From contig NZ_JAUSTE010000011.1 in assembly GCF_030812675.1 (NCBI RefSeq), positions 100,842-164,841 of the forward strand: a DNA stretch of 64,000 bases, read 5' to 3'. The notes below the pieces were generated by a model. The model ran no database searches. It saw only the letters and a program-made list of their open reading frames with translations, and was not told the DNA's origin. Positions 1 to 7,956 of this stretch are shown in pieces. Source of the stretch: Sinomonas atrocyanea. Its GTDB lineage: Bacteria > Actinomycetota > Actinomycetes > Actinomycetales > Micrococcaceae. Made by a program: the position numbers and the translations under genes. The stretch's first letter is position 1, and every line of letters begins with the position of its first letter.

Positions 1-1
1 C

Positions 2-370
2 ACCTTCGACGACCTTGCCCGCGCGGAGGCGATCAACGAGGAGATCATCGCGCTCCTCGAGGACTTCGACCCCGGCCGCTACAGCGCCTTGAATATGGCC
101 TTCCACGAGGCCCTCTTCGGCCGCTGCCCGAACGACCGGGTGCTAGAACTGGCCCGGGCCGAATGGGCACGCTTCGCCAACGTCCGCTCCCCGTCCCAGA
201 TTGTCGATGAACCCCGTGCGCGGGAGACGGTGCACGAGCACCGTCATCTCCTCGACCTCATCGCGCGCCGGGCACCCGACGACGAGGTCGAGCGTGCCGC
301 CCGGGAACATGTCCTCGCTACGCTGGCCTGGACCCTGCAGGCGGGTACCGGCGGCACCGAGGATCGGTGA
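2..370 (+). CDS. GntR/FCD-family transcriptional regulator, C-terminal part
   Basis: Only the C-terminal end is in the window; the reading frame is open from base 2 and stops with TGA at 368-370. The helical sequence, with NMAFHEALFG followed by a late histidine pair (HEHRHLLDLIARR) and a closing AREHV helix, is typical of the FCD ligand-binding domain of FadR-subfamily GntR repressors, where those histidines bind a metal or an organic acid. The winged-helix DNA-binding domain lies off the left edge, so the target cannot be judged. An ATG at 89 lies inside the domain and is not the true start. The gene runs towards the convergent quiC-like gene. Confidence 0.8.
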   Translation, partial: TFDDLARAEAINEEIIALLEDFDPGRYSALNMAFHEALFGRCPNDRVLELARAEWARFANVRSPSQIVDEPRARETVHEHRHLLDLIARRAPDDEVERAAREHVLATLAWTLQAGTGGTEDR

Positions 371-487
371 TCCTCAGAAGCGCGGCACAGCCGTTCCCCC
401 TGCCTCGGGGGGCGGGCAGGGGCCGCCGGCCACGGTCCGGCGTGTGCCTCCTGACGGCGCCGCTCAGGTCAGCCGGTCGGGGCAGCC

Positions 488-508
488 GGTCGGACATGCC
501 GTCCGACC
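488..508. terminator. Stem-loop between convergent genes
   Basis: GGTCGGAC (488-495) pairs perfectly with GTCCGACC (501-508) around a 5-base loop. It lies between the stop of the GntR fragment (370) and the stop of the minus-strand quiC-like gene (518). There is no T-tract, as is common in high-GC actinobacteria, so it would act as a bidirectional hairpin terminator at best. The rest of 371-517 shows nothing coding. Confidence 0.5.
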
Positions 509-517
509 AGCCCCCGC

Positions 518-2497
518 TCAGCCCCCGTGCCGCGCCGCGTGCTGCACCGCGTGGCGCACGGGCGCGTTGGGCGCGCCGAAGCCGTCGTACCCGCCGAGCC
601 GCTGCACCACCTCGAAGAAGACGCTGCCCACGCTCGCGGTGTAGAAGTGCAGGAATGCGCCCTGGGCGTCCCGGTCGTAGAGCAGGTCGAGCTCGCGCAG
701 CGTCGCCAGGAACCCGGGCTCGAGGCCGTACCGCGCGTCGAGGTCCTCGTAGTAGTTCTCGGGGATCGGCAGGAACGGCAGGCCGCGGCCCCGGCAGGCC
801 CGGGCGTGGGCCACGAGGTCGTCCACCTCGATCGCCACGTGCTCCTGGAAGGTGTCCGTCCGTGCGCCCTTGACCGAGTCCGACTGGATCCACGGCGCGA
901 GGTTCAGCGCGAGCCGCACGTCCCGCCGGCCAGCCTCGTCCTCGGGCCGGGCCGTCTGCATCACCTGCGAGCGCACGAGCCCCGAGGGGCTCGAGACGTC
1001 CTGCGACGCCTCGGGCGTGAGGGCGAGCACCGAGGAGTAGAACAGCACCGCCTCGTCGAAGTGCTGCCAGGGCTGGGCGAGGTTGATGTGGTCGATCCGC
1101 GCGGCGCCGGATCCCGCCGGCGGCGCGCCGGCGGACGACGGCGACCACTCGCCGTCCTCCGTCCCCCCGGCTGCCGCCGGGGTGCGGGCCTGGTCCTCGC
1201 CGAACTCGGCGATCCAACGGGTATCCTCGCAGAGGAAGACCTCGGTGCCGTCCGGGGCGTTGACAGCCTGGAGGATCTCCTCGTTGGCCTGCGAGGGCCG
1301 GGGCACGGGCACGGCCCGCAGCTGCACGGCGCGGGCGGCGGCGGCGACGCCGTCCTCGACGTCGAAGCCGAGCGCGGAGATCGCCGGCTCGAGCCCGCGG
1401 GCCTGCTGCCGGTTGAGCACGATCCGGGCGTCGCCGAGGGTCCACAGCGAGACGGGCTTGGTGCGGTGCTCGCCGCGAGAGGCGAAGCCGAGCTGGGCCA
1501 GGAGCCGCTCGAGCTCGGCCGTGCGGGGCGCGCCGTCGGCCGAGATGACCTCGGCGAAGTTGATGCCGGTGGGCGGGGCGACCTGCGGGAGCGTGGTGAG
1601 GGGCATGGCGTAGGCGCGGGAGGCCCGGGCGAGCTCGGCAGGCGAGGGCGCGTCGGCGCCGGGCCCCGAGGCCTCGGCGGCGAGGTGCCGCGCGGTGCGC
1701 TCCTCGAGCCAGATGAGCGAGCGCATGGCGTCCACGGCGGTGCGCGCCACGTCGGCCTGGCGGAAGGTGTCGTTGAAGACCTCGAGGGATACCGGGCCGT
1801 TGTAGCCCGCCCGTGCTACATGGCCGAGGAACTTGGGCAGGTCGAACTGCCCCTCCCCCGGGAACACGCGGTAGTGGCGGCTCCAGGAGAGCACATCGAG
1901 AGAGAGCTTGGGGGCGTCGGCGACCTGGACGAAGAAGATCTTCTCCCCGGGGATCTTCTCGATCGGCTCGGTGTCCCAGCCGCGGGAGAGGATGTGGAAC
2001 GTGTCGAGGCACGTGCCGAGGTTCGGGTGGTCGGCGTCGGCCACGATCTTGACGGCGTGCTCGTAGTCGTTCACGTACGTGCCCCACGCGAGTGCCTCAT
2101 ACGCGACCTTCACGCCGTGGTCCCCAGCGAGTTCGGCGAGCCCGTGGAGCTGCTCGGCGCGCAGGGCGTCGTCGTCGATGCTCGCGGTGGCCACGTTCGA
2201 GCACACGAGGACCGTGTCCATCCCGAGCCGGCCCATGAGGCGGAACTTCGCCTCGGCGCGGCGCAGGTTGGCGCGGTAGAGCTCCTCGGGCACGGAGTCG
2301 AAGTCCCGGAACGGCTGGTACAGGTCCAGCCCGAGGCCGAGGTCCGCGGCGAGGGCACGCACGCGCTCGGGGCTCAGGGGTGAGGTGACGAGGTCCGTCT
2401 CGAAGATCTCGACGCCGCCGAACCCGGCCTTCGCGGCCGCGCGCAGCTTCTCCTCGAGCGTGCCCGAGAGGCAGACGGTCGCGATCCCGGTGCGCAT
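518..2497 (-). CDS. quiC: Fused 3-dehydroshikimate dehydratase / HPPD-like protein (QuiC type)
   Basis: A 659-residue two-domain protein. Residues 1-275 form a xylose-isomerase-like TIM barrel with metal ligands visible as E134 (YEALAWG), D165 (CLDTFHIL) and E239 (SLEVFND), as in 3-dehydroshikimate dehydratases that make protocatechuate from dehydroshikimate. Residues about 310-650 are a VOC-fold domain like 4-hydroxyphenylpyruvate dioxygenase. It keeps the complete two-His-one-Glu iron triad: H470 (RIDHINLA), H553 (QEHVAIEV) and E629 (VFFEVVQ). Such fusions are known in quinate/shikimate catabolism of pseudomonads and actinobacteria. The start overlaps the stop of the upstream dehydrogenase gene by one base (TGATG), so the two are translationally coupled. 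The ring-cleavage genes for protocatechuate are not in the window. Confidence 0.9.
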   Translation of the reverse strand: MRTGIATVCLSGTLEEKLRAAAKAGFGGVEIFETDLVTSPLSPERVRALAADLGLGLDLYQPFRDFDSVPEELYRANLRRAEAKFRLMGRLGMDTVLVCSNVATASIDDDALRAEQLHGLAELAGDHGVKVAYEALAWGTYVNDYEHAVKIVADADHPNLGTCLDTFHILSRGWDTEPIEKIPGEKIFFVQVADAPKLSLDVLSWSRHYRVFPGEGQFDLPKFLGHVARAGYNGPVSLEVFNDTFRQADVARTAVDAMRSLIWLEERTARHLAAEASGPGADAPSPAELARASRAYAMPLTTLPQVAPPTGINFAEVISADGAPRTAELERLLAQLGFASRGEHRTKPVSLWTLGDARIVLNRQQARGLEPAISALGFDVEDGVAAAARAVQLRAVPVPRPSQANEEILQAVNAPDGTEVFLCEDTRWIAEFGEDQARTPAAAGGTEDGEWSPSSAGAPPAGSGAARIDHINLAQPWQHFDEAVLFYSSVLALTPEASQDVSSPSGLVRSQVMQTARPEDEAGRRDVRLALNLAPWIQSDSVKGARTDTFQEHVAIEVDDLVAHARACRGRGLPFLPIPENYYEDLDARYGLEPGFLATLRELDLLYDRDAQGAFLHFYTASVGSVFFEVVQRLGGYDGFGAPNAPVRHAVQHAARHGG

Positions 2498-3402
2498 CAG
2501 GCGGCCCCCGCCGCGAGCGCCCCGCGCCCGTTCTCCTCCTCGATGAGCGCGAGGAAGTGCGCGCGCATCCGCTCGGCATCAGGCTCGAGGCCGGTGAAGA
2601 TGCGGAACGCGTCCACGGCTTGGCCCACGGCCATGCGGCCGCCGTCGAGCACGCGGCAGCCGATCGCCCGGGCCTCGCGCACCAGCTGGGTCTCGATGGG
2701 CCGGTAGACGATGTCCGCGACCCAGTGGCGCGGGGTCAGGAGCGAGGTGTCGAAAGGGGTGCCCGGGTGGGCGGCCATCCCCACAGGGGTGCAGTGCACG
2801 ACGCCGTCCGCCTCCGCGAGCAGCGTGGCGAGGGCCGGCGTCGTGCCCGCCGTGACGGACGCCGCGGGGAAGAGCGCGGCCAGCTCGGCGGCGCGCTCCC
2901 CGGCGCGTGCCGGGTCGAGGTCCACGATGGTGAGGCGCCGGACGCCGGCGGTGAGCAGGGCGTAGGCCACGGCGGAGCCGGCGCCGCCCGCGCCGAGCTG
3001 GACCACCCGGCCGAGCGCGGCGTCGGGCAGGCCCGCGCGGAACGCGGTGAGGAAGCCGGAGAAGTCGGTGTTGTGGCCCACGGTGCGCCCGTCCGCGCCG
3101 ACCACCACGGTGTTCACGGCGCCGAGCCGGGCGGCGTTCTCGTCCACCTCGTCGAGGTGGCCGATCACGAGCTGCTTGCACGGGTGGGTGATGTTCAGGC
3201 CGTTGTAGCCGAGGCTCCGTGCCGCCCGGACCAGCTCGCCCACGCTCTCGGGCGGGAGCCCGAGGACCTCGAGGTCGATGGGCCGGTACAGGTAGAGGAG
3301 CCCGTGCGCGGCCCCCTCGCGCTCGTGCATGGCCGGGGTGAGGGAGGGGGTGACGCCGTCACCGATCAGGCCGATCAGGTACGACTCGCTGGGCAGGCTC
3401 AC
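2497..3402 (-). CDS. Shikimate/quinate dehydrogenase (AroE/YdiB family)
   Basis: A 301-residue NAD(P)-dependent dehydrogenase of the shikimate dehydrogenase family. The N-terminal substrate domain has SLTPAMHE (about 20-27), the catalytic lysine K76 in NITHPCK, GAVNTVV (95-101) and the D113-containing NTDFSGF. A Rossmann motif GAGGAGSAVAYA follows near residue 136. Next to a dehydroshikimate dehydratase and an IclR regulator, a catabolic role is more likely than the biosynthetic AroE role: oxidation of quinate to dehydroquinate or shikimate to dehydroshikimate. It sits 30 bp after the IclR gene and overlaps quiC by one base, so IclR, dehydrogenase and quiC probably share one transcript. Confidence 0.88.
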   Translation of the reverse strand: MSLPSESYLIGLIGDGVTPSLTPAMHEREGAAHGLLYLYRPIDLEVLGLPPESVGELVRAARSLGYNGLNITHPCKQLVIGHLDEVDENAARLGAVNTVVVGADGRTVGHNTDFSGFLTAFRAGLPDAALGRVVQLGAGGAGSAVAYALLTAGVRRLTIVDLDPARAGERAAELAALFPAASVTAGTTPALATLLAEADGVVHCTPVGMAAHPGTPFDTSLLTPRHWVADIVYRPIETQLVREARAIGCRVLDGGRMAVGQAVDAFRIFTGLEPDAERMRAHFLALIEEENGRGALAAGAA

Positions 3403-3432
3403 GTCGGAGTCCTTTCGAAGGTCCGGGGAAGG

Positions 3433-4254
3433 TCAGGGGCGGGGCAGGCGTGCCGCGAGCTCGTCGGCTGCCTGGCGGAGGGCCGGGAGCTGGGCGACGA
3501 GCTCGTCCACGCCCATGCGGACGGTGGGCGCGGAGCAGGCGATGGCCGCGAGCAGACGCGGCTCGCCGTCCGCGGCCGCCTCGAGGACGGGCACGGCGAT
3601 GGCGCGCATGCCCACCTCGTTCTCCTCGTCCATGACGGCGTAGCCCTGGGCGCGGACGCGCTCGATCTCGGCGCGGAACCGGGCGCGGTCGGTGATGGTC
3701 CTCGGGGCCACCGGGACCAGCTCGACCGAGTCCACGAGGTGCTCCCGCTCCGGCTCGGGCGCGAAGGCGATGAGCGCCTTGCCGAAGGCCGAGCAGTGGA
3801 GGTGGCCGCGGTAGCCGGGATCGCTCGTGACGCGGAAGGCCTTGGGGCCGTCCACCTTGGCCACGGTGAGGAAGCGGTCCCCGTCGAGGACGGCGAGGAT
3901 GCTCGCCTCTCCGGTCGTCGCGGTCAGCCGCTCGAGCACGGGGGTCGCGGTGCCCGCGAAGCCGAGCGTGTTGGAGACGTGCAGGCCGAGCTGGAACACG
4001 CGCAGGCCGAGGCTGTACTTCTTGCCCTCCGGCTCGAAGTCCACGAAGCCCGCGCGCTGGAGGGACTGCAGGAGGCGGTACGCGGTGCTGAACGGCAGCT
4101 CGGCGCGGCGGGACAGGTCCGCGGCCGTGGTGGCGCCGGGGCCGTCGCCGAGCATGACGAGCAGGCTCAGCGCCTTGCCCACCATGTCGGTCTTGCCGCG
4201 CTTCTCGTCGCCGACGGCGGCGTCAGCGGCGTCGTCGGACGTGATGGAGGTCAT
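3433..4254 (-). CDS. IclR-family regulator of the quinate/shikimate operon
   Basis: A 273-residue IclR-type regulator. The N-terminal winged helix is seen in KALSLLVMLGD, TAADLSRRAELPFSTAYRLLQSL and the wing FEPEGKKYSLG (about residues 25-90). The effector-binding domain follows, with FAGTATPVLERLTATTGE and the small-molecule pocket region up to GVDELVAQLP. It is the first gene of the minus-strand group with the dehydrogenase and quiC genes. A perfect 6-6-6 inverted repeat lies 13 bp upstream of its start, which fits autoregulation. The ligand is probably a quinate-pathway intermediate, inferred from context only. Confidence 0.9.
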   Translation of the reverse strand: MTSITSDDAADAAVGDEKRGKTDMVGKALSLLVMLGDGPGATTAADLSRRAELPFSTAYRLLQSLQRAGFVDFEPEGKKYSLGLRVFQLGLHVSNTLGFAGTATPVLERLTATTGEASILAVLDGDRFLTVAKVDGPKAFRVTSDPGYRGHLHCSAFGKALIAFAPEPEREHLVDSVELVPVAPRTITDRARFRAEIERVRAQGYAVMDEENEVGMRAIAVPVLEAAADGEPRLLAAIACSAPTVRMGVDELVAQLPALRQAADELAARLPRP

Positions 4255-4267
4255 GCACCGATGGTCG

Positions 4268-4285
4268 CACGATTTTCATATCGTG
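4268..4285. promoter_or_regulatory. Inverted-repeat operator for the IclR operon
   Basis: CACGAT-TTTCAT-ATCGTG is a perfect inverted repeat with 6-bp arms and a 6-bp spacer, placed 14-31 bp upstream of the IclR start codon. Length and symmetry fit IclR-family operators. On the minus strand it is preceded by two TTGCCA elements that could contribute to a -35 region. Confidence 0.6.
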
Positions 4286-4351
4286 GCAACGTCGTTCGCT
4301 CTGTGGCAATAGCCGGGTCGCGGACGACGGCGGGAGCCGGGGCGAGGACCG

Positions 4352-5119
4352 TCACCTCCGGCGGTCGAAGAAGGCGGCGATGCGCGGCGGGAAGTCCTCC
4401 GCGTCGACGGCGGGGCCGGGCGGCTCCCGCCGGGCCGGCCCGGTGAGCGGCTGCAGCCCGCGGTCCACGGCGGCCTTCGCGGCGCGCAGGGACGCCGGCG
4501 CGAGCGCGGCCCACTGGGCGAGGAGCCGCTCGAGCTCGGCCTCGGCGCCGCCGTCCTCGACGAGCGTGCTCACGAGGCCGATCCGGTGGGCCTCCTCCCC
4601 GCTGAGCATCCGGCCGCCGTACAGCAGGTCCTTGGTCCGCGAGGGCCCGATCCGCAGCGCCATGCGGGCGGCGAAGGAGGCCGAGGGCAGGATCCCCAGC
4701 CGGGAGATGGGCATGCCCACCTGCGCCGTCGCGGCGGTGATCTGCAGGTCGCACGCGAGCGCGAGCTGGCAGCCGCCCCCGGCGGCCACGCCCTCGATCA
4801 CCGCGACCGTGGGCATAGGCAGGTCCTCGATGGCCCGCAGCGCCTGCTCGAGCTGCCAGAAGCTGCGGTCCACCTCGGCCATCGGCGCGTGCTCCCACTC
4901 GCGCAGGTCGGACCCGGCGCAGAACACGCCGCCGCGGCCGCGCAGCACCACCGCGCGCAGCCCGCTGCGGCCGGCCAGGGAGGCGGCGGCCCGGGCGAGC
5001 GCCTCCCAGTGCTCGGTCCGCAGCGCATTGAGGCGCCGCCCGCTGCCGAAGGTGATGACGGCGAGCGAGCCGTCGTCGTCGACCGTCACGTCCGCGGCCT
5101 GCACCGCCACGCCCGTCAT
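4352..5119 (-). CDS. Enoyl-CoA hydratase/isomerase (crotonase) superfamily protein
   Basis: A 255-residue crotonase-fold protein. Both oxyanion-hole segments are present: GVFCAGSDLRE (about 65-74) and EGVAAGGGCQLALACD (109-124). The two acidic residues used by classical hydratases are not in place: the first position is glutamine Q118 (GGGCQLA) and the second falls in MPISRLGILPSAS. Simple water addition is therefore unlikely; isomerase, hydrolase or C-C cleaving activity on an acyl-CoA is more probable. The start (ATG at 5119) overlaps the stop of the CoA-transferase gene by 4 bp, so it acts on the CoA ester that enzyme makes. Confidence 0.85.
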   Translation of the reverse strand: MTGVAVQAADVTVDDDGSLAVITFGSGRRLNALRTEHWEALARAAASLAGRSGLRAVVLRGRGGVFCAGSDLREWEHAPMAEVDRSFWQLEQALRAIEDLPMPTVAVIEGVAAGGGCQLALACDLQITAATAQVGMPISRLGILPSASFAARMALRIGPSRTKDLLYGGRMLSGEEAHRIGLVSTLVEDGGAEAELERLLAQWAALAPASLRAAKAAVDRGLQPLTGPARREPPGPAVDAEDFPPRIAAFFDRRR

Positions 5120-6411
5120 CCCAGCGCCCCCGTGGCGTGGAGGCGCTCGAGGTCGTCCTGGCTGTAGCCGAGGCCCGCGAGCACCTCGTCGCTGTGCTGG
5201 CCGAGCAGCGGCGGGGGCGTCCGCACGGCGGCGGGGGTGCGCGTGAGGCGGATGGGGCAGGCCAGCGTCCTGAGGCGCCCCGCGGTGGGGTGCTCGATCT
5301 CGGCGACCATCCCCCGGGCCAGGACCTGCGGGTCCCGGACCGCCTCGGCGACGGTCTGGATCGGGCCCACGGGGACGCCTGCGTCGGCGAGCGCGGCGAG
5401 CCAGTCCGCCGTCGGCCGTGTCCGCAGGATCTCCTCGAGGAGGGGGATGAGCTCGTCGCGGTGGGCCACGCGGAGCGGGTTGGCGCGGAAGCGGGGGTCC
5501 TCGGCGAGGTCGGGGCGCCCCACGGCGTCGGTGAAGCGGCGCCAGAGCCCGTCGTTGCCCACCGCGACCATGATCCAGCCGTCGGCGGTGGGGAACGCCT
5601 GGTAGGGGGCGATGGTGGGGTGGGCCGAACCGTACCGCTTCGGAGTCTCGCCGCTGGCGAAGTAGCCGCTGGCCACGTAGGTGAGCCAGGAGACCGAGCC
5701 GTCGAGCAAGCTGATGTCCACCCATTGGCCGCGGCCCGTGCGGTCGCGCTCGTGCAGGGCCGCAAGGATGCCGATCACGGCCCAGGTGCCCGCGATGAGG
5801 TCCGAGCCGCTCACGCCGAACCGCACCGGGGGGCCGTCCGTCTCCCCCGTGACGCTCATGATCCCGCTGCGGGCCTGGGCGATCGCGTCGTACCCGGCGC
5901 TGGAGGCCTCGGGCCCGGTCTGCCCGTAGCCGCTGATCGAGGCGTAGATCAGGCCCGGGTTCTCGGCGGCGAGGTCCTCGTAGCCGAGGCCGAGCCGCTG
6001 CGCGGTCCCCGGGCGGAAGTTCTCCACCACCACGTCGGCGCGGCGTGCGAGGCGGCGGACCGCGGCGAGCCCCTCCTCGGACTTGAGGTCCACCGCGAGG
6101 CTGCGCTTGTTGCGGTTCACGGAGAGGTAGTAGGCGGCCTCCTCGCCCTGGAACGGCGGGCCCCACTGCCTCGTGTCGTCGCCGTGGCCGGGCTGCTCGA
6201 CCTTGATCACGTCCGCCCCGAGGTCCGCGAGGGTCATGGTGGCGAACGGGCCCGAGAGGATGCGGCTCAGGTCCAGGACCACGAGGTCGCGCAGCGGACC
6301 CTCCGGGGCGGAGGACTGGTCTGGGCTGGTGCCGGGCGCGGTGCCCCGGGCCGCGCCGGGCGCCACCGGGTGGGCCGCGCCCGGGCGGACGCCGGTCTGG
6401 TGCACCGTCAT
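5116..6411 (-). CDS. Class III CoA-transferase (CaiB/BaiF family)
   Basis: A 431-residue family III CoA-transferase. After a low-complexity N-terminal extension (residues 1-38) come VVLDLSRILSGPFATMTLADLGADVIKVE, NRNKRSLAVDLKS, and the catalytic aspartate D175 in GYDAIAQA. It would move CoA from a donor such as succinyl-CoA to a carboxylic acid. The ATG at 6411 overlaps the upstream transporter stop by 4 bp (ATGA), and its own stop overlaps the crotonase start, so transporter, CoA-transferase and crotonase form one coupled operon. The acid activated is unknown. The transporter's resemblance to shikimate permeases suggests a hydroxylated cyclic acid (inference). Confidence 0.9.
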   Translation of the reverse strand: MTVHQTGVRPGAAHPVAPGAARGTAPGTSPDQSSAPEGPLRDLVVLDLSRILSGPFATMTLADLGADVIKVEQPGHGDDTRQWGPPFQGEEAAYYLSVNRNKRSLAVDLKSEEGLAAVRRLARRADVVVENFRPGTAQRLGLGYEDLAAENPGLIYASISGYGQTGPEASSAGYDAIAQARSGIMSVTGETDGPPVRFGVSGSDLIAGTWAVIGILAALHERDRTGRGQWVDISLLDGSVSWLTYVASGYFASGETPKRYGSAHPTIAPYQAFPTADGWIMVAVGNDGLWRRFTDAVGRPDLAEDPRFRANPLRVAHRDELIPLLEEILRTRPTADWLAALADAGVPVGPIQTVAEAVRDPQVLARGMVAEIEHPTAGRLRTLACPIRLTRTPAAVRTPPPLLGQHSDEVLAGLGYSQDDLERLHATGALG

Positions 6412-7733
6412 GCGTGCCTCATGGACTTGTGCGAGCGGGCCGCGGGCGCCGCGGCCCCCGCCGTCCGCCTGCTGGGCAGCAGCAGGAGCGCCGCCATGCT
6501 GACCGCCGCGCAGATGATGATGTAGATCGAGATCGGGACGGAGCTGCCCGTGCCCGCCAGGAGGGCGGCGGCGATGAGCGGAGCCGGGCCGCCGGCGATC
6601 ACGCTCGCGAGCTGGTAGCCCAGGCCCGCCCCGGTGTACCGGATGTCGGCGTCGAAGCTCTCCGCGATGAGGGCGGCCTGGGGCCCGTACTGGATGTCGT
6701 GGAAGATGAGGCTCACCACCACGGCGATGCCGATGAACAGTGCGTTGCCGGTGTTCATCAGCCCGAAGTACGGGAAGGCGTAGAGGGCGGTGAGCACCAC
6801 GCCGATGCCGTAGATGAGCTTCCTGCCGAACCGGTCGGAGAGCCTGCCGAACACCGGGATGCTGATGAGCCCGAGGGCCGCGGCGATGAGGGTGTCCACG
6901 AGGATCGCGTCGCTGTTGAACTTCAGCTGCTTGGTCGCGTAGGTGATGACGAACGTGATGAACAGGTAGAACGGCGCCTGCTCGGAGGTGCGCACGAGCG
7001 CGGTCAGGAGGATCTCCTTGGGCTGGCGGCGGATGGCCTCGAGCAGCGGCACGCGCACCACCTTGTCCTGGGTGCGGACCTCCTCGAACTCCGGGCTCTC
7101 CACCACGCGCAGCCGCACGAACAGGCCGACGCCGACCAGGATGATGCTCAGCAGGAAGGGCACGCGCCAGCCCCAGGCGGAGAAGTCCGCGCCGGTGACC
7201 CCGGAGGTCAGGCGGACCAGGCCGGTCGAGAGCACGAGGCCCAGCGGGACGCCCATCTGCGGCCAGCTCGCCGAGAGGCCGCGGCGCTCCTTGTGGCCCC
7301 ACTCCATCGCGATGAGCACGGAGCCGCCCCACTCGCCGCCCACGCCGATGCCCTGGATGATGCGCAGCACGGTCAGGAGGATCGGGGCCCAGACGCCGAT
7401 GACCTGATAGGTCGGGAGCACGCCGATCAGCACGGTGCCGAACGCCATGAGGAACAGGGTGACCATGAGCGTCGTCTTGCGCCCGATCCGGTCGCCGTAG
7501 TGCCCGAAGATGGCCGCACCGACGGGGCGGGCCACGAAGCCGACGAACTGGGTGCCGAAGGCGGCGATGATCCCGGCGAAGTTGTCCCCGCCCGGGAAGA
7601 ACAGGTGCGGGAACACGAGGGCGGCCGCCGTCCCGTAGAGGAAGAAGTCGTACCACTCGATCGTGGTGCCCACCACGCTCGCATAGGTGGCTCGGCGCAC
7701 GGCCTGTTCGCGGGTTACTGCGTGAACACTCAT
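6408..7733 (-). CDS. MHS-family MFS transporter (shikimate/metabolite:H+ symporter type)
   Basis: A 441-residue major facilitator with about 12 hydrophobic segments. The MHS signature is clear: TTIEWYDFFLYGTAAALVF near the N-terminus, FVARPVGAAIFGHYGDRIGRKTTL in the first cytoplasmic loop, and GIGVGGEWGGSVLIAMEW. These features are shared by ShiA-like and alpha-ketoglutarate permeases. The start at 7733 has GGAGGA a few bases upstream; longer upstream frames are only GC-driven read-through. It leads the operon with the CoA-transferase and crotonase, and is divergent from an IclR gene. A LacI-type operator-like sequence lies 67 bp upstream. Confidence 0.9.
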   Translation of the reverse strand: MSVHAVTREQAVRRATYASVVGTTIEWYDFFLYGTAAALVFPHLFFPGGDNFAGIIAAFGTQFVGFVARPVGAAIFGHYGDRIGRKTTLMVTLFLMAFGTVLIGVLPTYQVIGVWAPILLTVLRIIQGIGVGGEWGGSVLIAMEWGHKERRGLSASWPQMGVPLGLVLSTGLVRLTSGVTGADFSAWGWRVPFLLSIILVGVGLFVRLRVVESPEFEEVRTQDKVVRVPLLEAIRRQPKEILLTALVRTSEQAPFYLFITFVITYATKQLKFNSDAILVDTLIAAALGLISIPVFGRLSDRFGRKLIYGIGVVLTALYAFPYFGLMNTGNALFIGIAVVVSLIFHDIQYGPQAALIAESFDADIRYTGAGLGYQLASVIAGGPAPLIAAALLAGTGSSVPISIYIIICAAVSMAALLLLPSRRTAGAAAPAARSHKSMRHA

Positions 7734-7799
7734 CAGTCCTCCATTGGCATGATGCGGGGTCCAGTGGGCCCTGTCTTCGGGGCGATCTCCCGGCTCGTC

Positions 7800-7813
7800 T
7801 GCAAGCGCTTTCC
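7800..7813. promoter_or_regulatory. LacI-family operator-like site
   Basis: TGCAAGCGCTTTCC fits the general LacI/CcpA-type operator pattern TGNAANCGNTTNCA at all but the last base. It lies in the divergent promoter region between the MHS transporter (minus) and the IclR gene (plus). A LacI gene begins 1.1 kb to the right. No other strong signal was found in 7734-7953 apart from the two ribosome binding sites. Confidence 0.5.
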
Positions 7814-7956
7814 CTGCTCGTCTTCGAGCTGCGAAACCCGTATTGTGATTTGCGTACCCATATTCCGGGTTGAACAATCGGCATGTCAACGGTTTTTCAT
7901 CAGAGAATGTGAGCTGGGCCACGGCAGCCAGCCGCCCAGGAGGAGGCATCGCAGTG

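Noticed and set aside
4320..4334. GCGGACGACGGCGGG, identical to one arm of the 48292 hairpin
   Set aside because: No matching second arm follows, so it is not a further copy of the hairpin repeat; such words are common in this composition.
5116..7884. A single 922-residue protein joining the CoA-transferase with an upstream stretch
   Set aside because: The N-terminal half is the shadow frame of the MHS transporter; the true start at 6411 overlaps the transporter stop by 4 bp.
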